Shown: positions 7,564-13,768 of the stretch, one piece after another | Position numbering within the stretch: the first letter of the stretch is position 1 | How the letters are laid out: each line of letters starts with the position of its first letter | Source: Dehalococcoidia bacterium | GTDB taxonomy: Bacteria; Chloroflexota; Dehalococcoidia; Dehalococcoidales; DAOWJH01 | Length of the DNA: 20,880 nucleotides | Reading direction: 5' to 3' | NCBI GenBank assembly: GCA_030640495.1 | Contig: DAOWJH010000104.1 | Coordinates: 1 to 20,880, forward strand | Notes under the pieces: model-generated | Databases searched by the model: none | Seen by the model: only the letters and a program-made list of their open reading frames with translations | What the model was told of the DNA's origin: nothing | Position numbers and translations under genes: made by a program

Positions 7564-7989
7564 TCAATGTCTCTCCAGGCTTTCTATAATTTGCCAAGCC
7601 TGCTCCTGGCTAGCAGCTTTTTCTGATTCCCACTGCTTTTTATTCCATAATTCAAGATAATTATTGGCTCCAGCGATAACTATCTCATCCTCAATCTTGG
7701 CATAGTCTCGCAATGGGACAGGTAGGGCTATCCTGCCCTGTCCATCAATATTGAGGCTGAAGGCGGTAGCAAAAACAGCCCGATTTAGCCTTCTTAATTT
7801 ACTGGGGGTGATTGAGCCGGTAGTAAGGGTAGCCGCCAGCTTATTCCACTCAGGTAGGGGGTAGGCGGTAATGCACTTCTCTATCCCTGGAGTTAACACC
7901 ACCCCATATTTTAGTTCCTGCCTAAACTTGGGTGGGACAGGCACTCTACCCTTCTCGTCAATCTTATATTCAAATTCACCAAAGAACAT
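7564..7989 (-). CDS. mraZ: transcriptional regulator MraZ
   Basis: DNA-binding protein that represses or tunes its own division operon; it also oligomerises as a ring. 141 residues, the usual length. Two SpoVT/AbrB-like swapped-hairpin domains are visible through the paired motifs DEKGRVPVPPKFR (11-23) and DGQGRIALPVPLR (82-94). The ATG at 7989 is preceded by only a weak site (TAGGGC). Upstream lies a run of 10-bp TGG-type repeats that should be its binding site. It heads the minus-strand mraZ-rsmH-ftsA-ftsZ operon, divergent from mogA. Confidence 0.96.
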   Translation of the reverse strand: MFFGEFEYKIDEKGRVPVPPKFRQELKYGVVLTPGIEKCITAYPLPEWNKLAATLTTGSITPSKLRRLNRAVFATAFSLNIDGQGRIALPVPLRDYAKIEDEIVIAGANNYLELWNKKQWESEKAASQEQAWQIIESLERH

Positions 7990-8002
7990 AGTTAGCCCTA
8001 CA

Positions 8003-8042
8003 CTTGTTCCCTTATTCTACCACAATCCCCCACTTTCTACCA
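8003..8042 (-). promoter_or_regulatory. MraZ-type direct repeats
   Basis: Reading the minus strand from 8042, four consecutive 10-bp units begin TGGTAGAAAG, TGGGGGATTG, TGGTAGAATA and AGGGAACAAG. The first three start with TGG in exact 10-bp phase. MraZ is known to bind TGGG-like repeats in this phase upstream of its own gene. The array starts inside the -10 and covers the predicted transcript start, which suits repression. Confidence 0.6.
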
Positions 8043-8070
8043 TCTAAGCACAACCTCCTTAGTTTGTCAA
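8042..8070 (-). promoter_or_regulatory. promoter of the mraZ-ftsZ operon
   Basis: On the minus strand TTGACA (8070-8065) is followed by a 17-bp spacer ending TGC and the hexamer TTAGAT (8047-8042). The -10 hexamer is poor but is preceded by the extended TGn element. The sequence upstream of the -35 is very A/T-rich with A and T tracts and may act as an UP element. Confidence 0.6.
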
Positions 8071-8103
8071 GTTTTTTTGTTAAATTTTTCAAATTTCCTG
8101 ATT

Positions 8104-8131
8104 TTGCTACATGTTTTATATGTGGTAAAAT
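8104..8131 (+). promoter_or_regulatory. promoter of mogA-trmD
   Basis: TTGCTA (8104-8109), a 16-bp spacer ending TGG, then TAAAAT (8126-8131): an extended -10 with a moderate -35. The predicted start is near 8138, about 21 nt before the mogA ATG. It is divergent from the mraZ promoter, with about 33 bp of A/T-rich DNA between the two -35 boxes. Confidence 0.6.
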
Positions 8132-8158
8132 ACAATCTGGCCTGGGAGAGGTAGTGTT

Positions 8159-8665
8159 ATGTTTAATCTGGGCATACTTACCATTAGTGATAAGGGTTGG
8201 CAGGGACAGCGTTATGATAAGAGTGGTAAGGTAATCAAGGATAGTCCTTTCGTACTAGATAATCGCGTAGTTAAATATGAGGTCGTCCCTGATGAGGTAG
8301 ATATTATCGCCAGCAAGCTTAGCCAGTGGGCAGACGAAGGTGATGTAGATATTATTCTAACTACCGGCGGCACCGGGCTTGGTCCCCGTGATGTTACCCC
8401 TGAAGCGACCCTTTCCATAGTGGATAAGGTGGTGCCCGGCTTTGGTGAGGTGATGAGAGCTGGAACTCTTAAGGTAACGCCGTTGGCTATATTGAGTCGA
8501 GCTGTGGCTGGTGTTAGGGGAAAGTGCCTTATTATCAACCTGCCGGGTAGCCCTAAGGCAGTTCGGGAGTGTCTTGAGGTAATACTACCTGTCATTCCTC
8601 ATGCTATAGAAATTATTAAGGGTGAGGTAACTGAGCACACGCTTCCAGACACAGAGAGGGATTAA
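8159..8665 (+). CDS. mogA: MogA/MoaB family molybdopterin adenylyltransferase
   Basis: Activates molybdopterin with ATP before molybdenum insertion, a late step of molybdenum cofactor synthesis. 168 residues; ATG at 8159 with AGAGG upstream. Motifs: the opening LTISDKGWQGQRYDKSG (7-23) and the MPT-binding TTGGTGLGPRDVTPEAT (68-84), followed by NLPGSPKAVRE (127-137). The length and single domain fit MogA/MoaB rather than the larger MoeA. No other cofactor genes are in the window. It overlaps no neighbour and ends 4 bp before trmD, so the two are probably co-transcribed. MogA and MoaB cannot be told apart firmly from sequence alone. Confidence 0.9.
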   Translation: MFNLGILTISDKGWQGQRYDKSGKVIKDSPFVLDNRVVKYEVVPDEVDIIASKLSQWADEGDVDIILTTGGTGLGPRDVTPEATLSIVDKVVPGFGEVMRAGTLKVTPLAILSRAVAGVRGKCLIINLPGSPKAVRECLEVILPVIPHAIEIIKGEVTEHTLPDTERD

Positions 8666-8669
8666 TAGT

Positions 8670-9419
8670 TTGCAAATTCATATTTTAACCCTATTCCCCG
8701 AGATGTTCCAGGGTCCGTTTAATACTGGTATTTTCCAACGGGCTATTGACCGTAAGCTGGTGAGGGTTAGTATTCATAACATCCGAGACTATACTCATGA
8801 TAAACATCACACCGCTGATGACTATGCTTATGGTGGTGGTGCCGGTATGGTGCTCAAGCCAGAGCCGATTTTTGAGGCGGTAGAGTCACTAAAGTCGGAG
8901 ATACAGGGTGAAGAAGGGGTTGGCGCATTACCAATTATCCTGCTTACCCCGAAGGGTCGGCTTTTTTCGCAAGAAATAGGTGGCGAATTATCAAAGTATA
9001 GCCATCTAATTCTTATCTGTGGTCATTATGAAGGGATTGATGAACGAGTGCACCAGCATCTAGTTACCGATGAGATCAGTATTGGTGATTATGTGCTTAG
9101 CGGCGGCGAGTTAGCAGCTATGGTGGTAGTGGATGCTGTGGTCAGGTTACTGCCTGGGGTTCTTGGTTCAGAGGTTTCGGCAGTGGATGATTCTCATGCC
9201 ACCGGGCTGCTGGAATACCCCCAATACACCCGCCCGGCTGAATATAGAGGATGGTCAGTGCCTGAGGTTTTACTCTCGGGAAACCACAGTCAAATCGCCA
9301 AGTGGCGCCGTGAGCAGTCTATCCTGCGGACTCTGGAGCGTCGCCCCGAGCTATTAGACAAAGCTAGTCTATCTTCAGAGGAGAGGAAGTTAGTAGACAG
9401 GCTGAAAGGAGAAGCCTAA
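8670..9419 (+). CDS. trmD: tRNA (guanine(37)-N1)-methyltransferase TrmD
   Basis: Methylates G37 next to the anticodon using SAM, preventing +1 frameshifts. 249 residues. The start is TTG at 8670: the protein then opens M-Q-I-H-I-L-T-L-F-P-E-M-F, the usual family start, and AGAGGG lies about 10 nt upstream, inside the end of mogA. The trefoil-knot SAM site shows as GHYEGIDERV (118-127) and SIGDYVLSGGE (137-147). The catalytic Asp lies in DDSHATGLLEYPQYTRP (173-189), and the C-terminal helical domain has GNHSQIAKWRREQS. The usual rpsP and rimM partners are not upstream, and rplS is displaced downstream by about 280 bp. Confidence 0.97.
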   Translation: MQIHILTLFPEMFQGPFNTGIFQRAIDRKLVRVSIHNIRDYTHDKHHTADDYAYGGGAGMVLKPEPIFEAVESLKSEIQGEEGVGALPIILLTPKGRLFSQEIGGELSKYSHLILICGHYEGIDERVHQHLVTDEISIGDYVLSGGELAAMVVVDAVVRLLPGVLGSEVSAVDDSHATGLLEYPQYTRPAEYRGWSVPEVLLSGNHSQIAKWRREQSILRTLERRPELLDKASLSSEERKLVDRLKGEA

Positions 9420-9604
9420 GCGGCGGTTGTTCTTCTCTTTAGTCTGATGGGCAGGAAGATAGCTAAAAAGACCACCACAGCGATAACTGGTCCGAGGATA
9501 GCCCAGTTAAGTGCTTCCTTTTTTACCATGAATGAACCGATGAGTCCGTTAACGTCTACCGAATAACTACCAGCCTCCTCCCTGGCGGTGGTGAGGGTTA
9601 CCTC
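9416..9604 (-). pseudogene. relic: C-terminus of a membrane-anchored surface protein
   Basis: The minus strand of the trmD-rplS gap carries a 62-codon open stretch between two in-frame stops, with no start codon at its beginning. It reads as an immunoglobulin-like domain end (TTAREEAGSYSVDVNGL, then IGSFMV), a spacer, a transmembrane helix (NWAILGPVIAVVVFLAIFLP) and a basic RLKRR stop-transfer tail. This layout matches the C-terminal anchor of the CARDB-like cell-surface proteins common in Chloroflexota. The upstream TAG and the missing ectodomain mark it as a truncated relic. Its last codons overlap the trmD stop by 3 bp. An internal ATG could give a 37-residue membrane peptide, but no ribosome binding site supports this. 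Confidence 0.55.
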
Positions 9605-9612
9605 CTAGTTAC

Positions 9613-9641
9613 TTGATAAATTAGCCAATTGGGAGTATAGT
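9613..9641 (+). promoter_or_regulatory. promoter of rplS
   Basis: TTGATA (9613-9618), a 17-bp spacer and TATAGT (9636-9641), each one base from consensus. It gives rplS a promoter separate from trmD; the predicted start is near 9648 and leaves a ~49-nt leader. The spacer contains TAGCCAATTGGG, most of a palindrome. Confidence 0.72.
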
Positions 9642-9696
9642 TTATGTTTAGGAATCGGATTGATAAATAAACTCCGATACGGAGGAGCACTACTGA

Positions 9697-10065
9697 ATGA
9701 ACATGGCATCGTTAATTGAAGTTAAACCGAATCCCAATATTCCGGCTCTTGCCCCTGGCGATACGGTAAAGGTCAGCACCAAGATTGTAGAAGGAGGAAG
9801 GGAGCGCACCCAGCTATTTCAAGGGGTAGTAATTAAGGTTCGGCATAATGCTGAGGGTGGAAATTTTACGGTGAGGCGTATTGCCTATAGTGTCGGGGTA
9901 GAACGCACCTTCCCCCTATGTTCACCACTGGTGGAGAAGGTAGAGGTAGTGCGGCATGGGAAGGTGCGGCGGGCCAAGCTTTATTACCTGCGCGGGCTCA
10001 GTGCCAAGGCGTCTCGCCTCAAAGAAAAGCGGATAGACAGGGAAAAGCAACCGAAGCAAGATTAA
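9697..10065 (+). CDS. rplS: 50S ribosomal protein L19
   Basis: Protein of the large subunit at the 30S-50S interface. 122 residues; ATG at 9697 with GGAGGAG 9 nt upstream. The family shows as PGDTVKVSTKIVEGGRERTQLFQGVVI (20-46), the RRIAYSVGVERTFPL(C)SP core (60-77) and the basic RHGKVRRAKLYYLRGLSAKASRLKEKR end. The last ten or so residues are a charged tail. A downstream ATG (codon 3) is possible. It follows its own strong promoter and precedes priA by 28 bp, so the two are likely co-transcribed. Confidence 0.97.
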   Translation: MNMASLIEVKPNPNIPALAPGDTVKVSTKIVEGGRERTQLFQGVVIKVRHNAEGGNFTVRRIAYSVGVERTFPLCSPLVEKVEVVRHGKVRRAKLYYLRGLSAKASRLKEKRIDREKQPKQD

Positions 10066-10093
10066 AATTGAAGCTACCTTGCTGGAGTATAGG

Positions 10094-12541
10094 ATGGGGT
10101 ATGCTGAGGTTAGTGTTAATTCACCAGTAGCCCAGCGCAGGACATTTAGCTATGCTATCCCCTCTGGTCTGAGTATTGATGTAGGGCAGGCGGTATGGGT
10201 CCCCTTTGGCGATAAGCTCCTCCAGGGCATTGTTTTAGAGCTGAGTGATTACCCAGCCGTGGAAGAGACCAGGGAAATAGTTGGTGTTATAGAGCCCTAC
10301 CCTCTACTGTCCCCACCCCATGTATTACTGGCTCAGTGGATAAGCGAGCATTACCTTTCACCCCTTTTTGACGCCGTGGCTCTGATGCTGCCGCCGGGAT
10401 TTGAGCGAAAGGCAGTTACCTTTATCTCCAGCCCCTCAACCCTGCCTGAGCCGGATTTATCCTCTTTTAGCCCAGAGCAGAGGCAGGTTCTTCAGCTAGT
10501 TTGGAGGCAGGGTAGGGTTGGTCTAAGGGAGGTGGAGAAGGCTCTGGGGGCTAGACAGGCCAAGCTGGTAACATCTCAACTAATTGGTCAGGGTCTGGTA
10601 GCCAAAAGCTACGAGCTAGAGCGGGTTAGGGTAAAGCCGAAGAAGGTGGCTTACCTGCGGCTAGCAGTGACGGCTAGCGAAGCCCAGCAGGAAGCAGCCA
10701 GGCGGCGTGAGCAAAGCAGGGGTGGTAAGCAAGCCAGCCTTCTTGAATTCCTGTCACAGGCATCCCAGCCTGTACCCCTGGCTGAGGCTAGAAAGAGGGT
10801 TAATTGTACGACATCTGTTGTTGAAGCCCTGATGGGCAAGGGCTTAATTGAACTTCAGCAGATTGAAGTAAGACGCGAACCAATTTCCTACCGGGATATT
10901 ACCCCATCAGAGCCGCTGACCCTTACCGCTGCCCAGACATCAGCCTTTAAGTCCATTCAATCCAGCCTACTCCGGCTGACAAAGGGTTATACTTCCCCAG
11001 CCGTTTTCCTGCTTCACGGGGTTACTGGAAGCGGTAAGACAGAGGTCTACCTACAGGCTCTGGCTGAGGCGGTGAAGCTGGGTAAACGGGGTATTATTCT
11101 GGTTCCAGAAATTGCCCTTACCCCCCAGACTATAGAGCGATTTGCCTCTCGCTTTCCCCATAAGGTAGCTGTCCTTCACAGTAAGCTATCTCTGGGTGAG
11201 CAATTTGATGAGTGGCAGAGGATAAGGAATGGGGAATTTGATGTAGTTATAGGTTCCAGGAGTGCTATTTTTGCTCCCCAACCTGACCTGGGTCTGATAG
11301 TTATTGACGAGGAGCACGAATGGACATACAAACAGCATGATAAATCACCGCGTTACCATACTCGTGATGTGGCGATAAAGCTGGCCGAACTAACCGGGGC
11401 GGTGGTTATTCTAGGCAGTGCTACCCCTGATATAGAGACTTTTTACTATGCTCAACGGGGAGGCTACCATCTGCTTCAGCTTCCGGAGCGGGTTACCCCC
11501 AGCCAAAGCTCACCCTTACCCCAGGTTGAGGTAGTAGATTTAAGGGACGAGCTTAAGGCAGGAAACAGAAGCCTTTTTAGTCGCTCTCTGTCTCAAGCCG
11601 TAGCTAAAGCTGTGGCGGGTGGGGAGCAGGTGATGCTATTTCTTAATCGGAGGGGAGCGGCTACCTTTATTCAATGCCGAAGCTGCGGCTTTGTTCTCCG
11701 CTGCAAGCGCTGTGAGGTCACCCTCACTCATCATTTTACCGAGGATGTTTTAGTCTGCCATCAGTGCAACTATAGAATGCCAGTTCCCCAGATTTGCCCC
11801 CGGTGCTTGAGTCACCGGATAAAGTTTTTGGGCATTGGCACCCAGAAGCTGGAGCAGGAAGCCAGCTATGCTTTCTCCCAAGCCAGATTACTGCGCTGGG
11901 ACAGTGATACTACTAAGGGGAAGTATTCTCACCAAGAGATATTAAATAAATTCCGCACCCATGAGGCTGATATTCTTATTGGCACACAAATGATTGCCAA
12001 GGGGCTGGATTTGCCTCTGGTTACCCTGGTGGGGGTAGTTAGTGCTGATACCGGGCTGAACCTGCCCGACTTCAGGGCTGGGGAAAGGACTTTTCAGCTT
12101 TTGAGTCAGGTGGCGGGGAGGGCAGGGCGGGGCACTTTGGGGGGTCAGGTTATCATCCAGACCTATTCCCCAGAGCACTATGCCATTCAGGCAGCAGCTA
12201 AACATGATTATGCCTCTTTTTATAATAAGGAAATTGCCTACCGACGCCAGCTTCATAATCCTCCCCTTACCCGGCTGGCCTGGCTTGTTTATAGCCATAC
12301 TAACGATACTCTTTGCCAGAGGGAGGCAGAAAAAATGAAGCGCCGGCTCATTGAGGAAAGAGACTCAAAGGGGATAGCCGGCCTCAGTGTAATCGGGCCG
12401 GCTCCGGCATTTACTCATAGGCTACGCGGCAGGTTTCGGTGGCAGCTCATACTCCGTGGCCCGGAGCCCTCTAGTTTTCTCTCACAAATACCTATTCCCC
12501 AAGGGTGGACGGTGGATATTGACCCGGTAGGTCTGACCTAG
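10094..12541 (+). CDS. priA: primosomal protein N' (replication restart helicase PriA)
   Basis: 3'-5' DNA helicase that recognises stalled forks and reloads the replisome. 815 residues from ATG 10094, chosen because GGAG lies 6 nt upstream; a TTG at 10079 would add five residues. The 3'-binding domain (about 1-105) has the RTFSYAIP opening. A winged-helix-rich linker follows to about residue 270 and looks longer than usual. The helicase core has GVTGSGKT (309-316, Lys315), DEEH (405-408), the GSATP motif III and QVAGRAGRG (672-680). Eight Cys at about 528, 531, 537, 540, 555, 558, 568 and 571 bind two zincs. The C-terminus ends WTVDIDPV as in the family. Whether it interacts with other primosome proteins cannot be seen here. 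Confidence 0.96.
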   Translation: MGYAEVSVNSPVAQRRTFSYAIPSGLSIDVGQAVWVPFGDKLLQGIVLELSDYPAVEETREIVGVIEPYPLLSPPHVLLAQWISEHYLSPLFDAVALMLPPGFERKAVTFISSPSTLPEPDLSSFSPEQRQVLQLVWRQGRVGLREVEKALGARQAKLVTSQLIGQGLVAKSYELERVRVKPKKVAYLRLAVTASEAQQEAARRREQSRGGKQASLLEFLSQASQPVPLAEARKRVNCTTSVVEALMGKGLIELQQIEVRREPISYRDITPSEPLTLTAAQTSAFKSIQSSLLRLTKGYTSPAVFLLHGVTGSGKTEVYLQALAEAVKLGKRGIILVPEIALTPQTIERFASRFPHKVAVLHSKLSLGEQFDEWQRIRNGEFDVVIGSRSAIFAPQPDLGLIVIDEEHEWTYKQHDKSPRYHTRDVAIKLAELTGAVVILGSATPDIETFYYAQRGGYHLLQLPERVTPSQSSPLPQVEVVDLRDELKAGNRSLFSRSLSQAVAKAVAGGEQVMLFLNRRGAATFIQCRSCGFVLRCKRCEVTLTHHFTEDVLVCHQCNYRMPVPQICPRCLSHRIKFLGIGTQKLEQEASYAFSQARLLRWDSDTTKGKYSHQEILNKFRTHEADILIGTQMIAKGLDLPLVTLVGVVSADTGLNLPDFRAGERTFQLLSQVAGRAGRGTLGGQVIIQTYSPEHYAIQAAAKHDYASFYNKEIAYRRQLHNPPLTRLAWLVYSHTNDTLCQREAEKMKRRLIEERDSKGIAGLSVIGPAPAFTHRLRGRFRWQLILRGPEPSSFLSQIPIPQGWTVDIDPVGLT

Positions 12542-12577
12542 GCTACTAACATCCCAAGTGACACAATGCTATTGTAA

Positions 12578-12591
12578 TTGCCAAATGGCAA
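12578..12591. promoter_or_regulatory. palindrome TTGCCA-AA-TGGCAA (operator copy 1)
   Basis: Two perfect 6-bp arms around AA, between the priA stop and the 3' end of the small HTH gene. It shares its arms with the sites at 12983 and 13206. There is no T tract on either side, so it is not a terminator. The remainder of 12542-12666 shows no gene. Confidence 0.45.
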
Positions 12592-12666
12592 GGGGTGCTA
12601 ATCATATCCCTCTATAACTGAGGTAATCTTCTCTGGTGATTGCTGTGTGGGCTCTGCCTTCCGTTT

Positions 12667-12903
12667 CTATCTTGCCAGTGGTTCGTCTTCGGTTGGCGAC
12701 TCAGCGACAAGATAAAAAAGGTCATCCAGCCTGTGTGCGGGAAAGGCTTTTATTGCCCCGATGATGAATTTTTGATTGATGTTGCGCTTACCTTCCCTCA
12801 CCCGATAAACCTGGCTTACTGATATGCCCATAACCCTGGCTAACTCAGACAGGTTCTTGTAGCTTCCATTGCTCAACTCAAAGACCTTAGTCTTCACTAA
12901 CAT
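12667..12903 (-). CDS. small helix-turn-helix (XRE-like) DNA-binding protein
   Basis: 78 residues; ATG at 12903 with AGAGG 8 nt upstream. Nearly the whole protein is one HTH unit: NLSELARVMGISVSQVYRVREGKRNIN (about residues 17-43) gives helix 2, turn and a recognition helix, followed by a further helix to about residue 65 and a short acidic tail. It resembles Cro/C1-type regulators but lacks any ligand or oligomerisation domain. Its promoter is a perfect sigma-70 match, so it is probably well expressed unless repressed. It is transcribed divergently from the larger XRE gene at 13234, with shared palindromes around both. The target is unknown; no toxin partner or phage gene is adjacent. Confidence 0.8.
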   Translation of the reverse strand: MLVKTKVFELSNGSYKNLSELARVMGISVSQVYRVREGKRNINQKFIIGAIKAFPAHRLDDLFYLVAESPTEDEPLAR

Positions 12904-12934
12904 AACTATAACCTCTATGATGACAGATGGTTAT

Positions 12935-12963
12935 ATTATAGCCATAAAATCGCCAGTTGTCAA
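12935..12963 (-). promoter_or_regulatory. consensus promoter of the small HTH gene
   Basis: On the minus strand, TTGACA (12963-12958), exactly 17 bp, then TATAAT (12940-12935): both hexamers are perfect. The predicted start near 12928 leaves a ~25-nt leader. The region 12904-13233 holds no gene; it contains this promoter, two palindromes, a repeat element and the xre promoter. Confidence 0.8.
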
Positions 12964-12982
12964 GTATTATAGTGAGATTATT

Positions 12983-12996
12983 TAGCCAATTGGCTA
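12983..12996. promoter_or_regulatory. palindrome TAGCCAATTGGCTA (operator copy 2)
   Basis: A perfect 14-bp palindrome, 19 bp upstream of the -35 of the small HTH gene and about 200 bp upstream of the xre promoter. It shares GCCA..TGGC with the other two copies. The position upstream of a -35 would suit activation or cooperative looping rather than simple blocking. Confidence 0.5.
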
Positions 12997-13052
12997 CAAA
13001 TCTAATTAGAGAAAGCAACCTCGCTCGGCAAGAGGGAGAGGAGCCCCTTCCT

Positions 13053-13132
13053 ATTGTCATTGCAAGGCACAAAGTACCGAAGCAATCTCCAGGAATGCCC
13101 GGGGATTGCCACGCCTTCGGCTCGCAATGGCA
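13053..13132. repeat. short intergenic palindromic repeat element
   Basis: An imperfect nested inverted repeat. The outer arms are TTGTCATTGC (13054-13063) against GCAATGGCAG (13125-13134 region); the inner arms are AGCAATCTCC (13081-13090) against GGGGATTGCC (13101-13110), each with two mismatches. It closely resembles the widespread GTCATTGCGAGG...GAAGCAATCTC intergenic repeat seen in many genomes (from memory). A flanking ACAATGAC at 13143-13150 echoes the left end. It encodes no plausible protein. Confidence 0.6.
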
Positions 13133-13198
13133 GGGCAAGGGGACAATGACAAGGTAAGGAAACAATGTGTCACCAATCATATGAATGAGTACACCCTC

Positions 13199-13227
13199 TT
13201 GACTTTTGCCATTTGGCGAATTATACT
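13199..13227 (+). promoter_or_regulatory. promoter of the xre gene, predicted leaderless start
   Basis: TTGACT (13199-13204), 17 bp, TATACT (13222-13227). The ATG at 13234 lies exactly 7 nt past the -10, where transcription should begin, so the mRNA would have no leader and no ribosome binding site; none is visible. Confidence 0.7.
13206..13219. promoter_or_regulatory. palindrome TTGCCA-TT-TGGCGA in the xre promoter spacer (operator copy 3)
   Basis: Arms TTGCCA and TGGCGA, with one mismatch in the outer part, fill most of the 17-bp spacer between -35 and -10. A protein bound here would block RNA polymerase. The obvious candidate is the XRE protein encoded just downstream (autorepression) or the divergent small HTH protein. 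Confidence 0.55.
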
Positions 13228-13233
13228 CTGATT

Positions 13234-13629
13234 ATGAGTGACACTAGTAGAAATGAGTTAGGCAGGATAATCAAGCAGCAACGAATGGCGGTGCCACTAA
13301 CACTCCAAGAGCTAGCGGCTATGTCAGAGGTATCGGCATCACACCTGGGTCGGATAGAGAGGGGCGAGCGCTTTCCCTCAGCGTCAATTCTGCGCAAAGT
13401 TGCCCAGCCTTTAGGCTTTGAGGAGGATGAGCTATTTACTTTAGCCGGCTACTTGTCCCCCCAGTCTCCCAGGGTAGCTGAAGCACACCACCCCTATAGT
13501 GGTGGGCGATTAGACCCCTATGTAGCCAGGGTGCTAGCCGAAGAGTCTCTTGATGTGCAGCGTGCTGTCATTGGAATCCTCTCTATCTTAAAGAGCATCG
13601 CCAAGAGTATAACCAAGGAAAAGCGCTAG
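13234..13629 (+). CDS. XRE-family transcriptional regulator
   Basis: 131 residues from ATG 13234; a longer version from TTG 13213 would start inside the operator and promoter and is rejected. A Cro/C1-type HTH spans about residues 7-62: ELGRIIKQQR, then TLQELAAMSEVSASHLGRIERGER with the typical SxxHLxRIERG recognition helix, then ILRKVAQPLGFEEDELFTLAGY. The C-terminal half (70-131) has a variable linker and a helical segment (RVLAEESLDVQRAVIGILSILKSIAKSI) that may dimerise. It is divergent from the small HTH gene and carries a palindrome inside its promoter. The regulated pathway cannot be deduced from the neighbours. Confidence 0.88.
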   Translation: MSDTSRNELGRIIKQQRMAVPLTLQELAAMSEVSASHLGRIERGERFPSASILRKVAQPLGFEEDELFTLAGYLSPQSPRVAEAHHPYSGGRLDPYVARVLAEESLDVQRAVIGILSILKSIAKSITKEKR

Positions 13630-13634
13630 CCACA

Positions 13635-13660
13635 GGCTTGAGCACTGCTCACCTCAAGCC
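13635..13660 (+). terminator. hairpin after xre, possible terminator
   Basis: GGCTTGAG (13635-13642) and CTCAAGCC (13653-13660) form a perfect 8-bp stem 5 bp after the xre stop. No T tract follows; a short TTTT lies 15 bp further on. It is in the right place to end or protect the xre transcript, but the terminator assignment is weak. Confidence 0.4.
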
Positions 13661-13739
13661 AATGGGAAAAGGGATTTTCGCCCCAATTTTATAACCCATC
13701 CGTTCTTTTCCCTGATAAATGACTTTGCTTAATTCGCCC

Positions 13740-13768
13740 TTGATAAATGCGTGCTTTGGTAGTATAGT
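13740..13768 (+). promoter_or_regulatory. promoter of the cca-secDF operon
   Basis: TTGATA (13740-13745), 17 bp, TATAGT (13763-13768), the same two hexamers as the rplS promoter. The predicted start near 13775-13777 leaves almost no leader before the GTG at 13780 or the ATG at 13789. Confidence 0.72.

Noticed and set aside
12578..12591. Palindrome after priA as a terminator
   Set aside because: No T tract follows on either strand, and the sequence matches the two other operator-like copies.
12887..13180. 97-codon minus-strand open frame
   Set aside because: It reads through the palindromic repeat and the consensus promoter of the HTH gene; the Cys/His/Pro-rich translation is typical of repeat-derived spurious frames.
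13213..13233. TTG start for the XRE gene
   Set aside because: It would begin inside the operator and upstream of the -10; the ATG at 13234 begins at the predicted transcript start.
12542..13233. Toxin-antitoxin system around the two HTH genes
   Set aside because: No toxin-like gene of any length is found beside either regulator.
13709..13757. Near-duplicate CCCTGATAAATG / CCCTTGATAAATG as tandem cca promoters
   Set aside because: The upstream copy has no -10 at a suitable distance; it may be a small duplication only.
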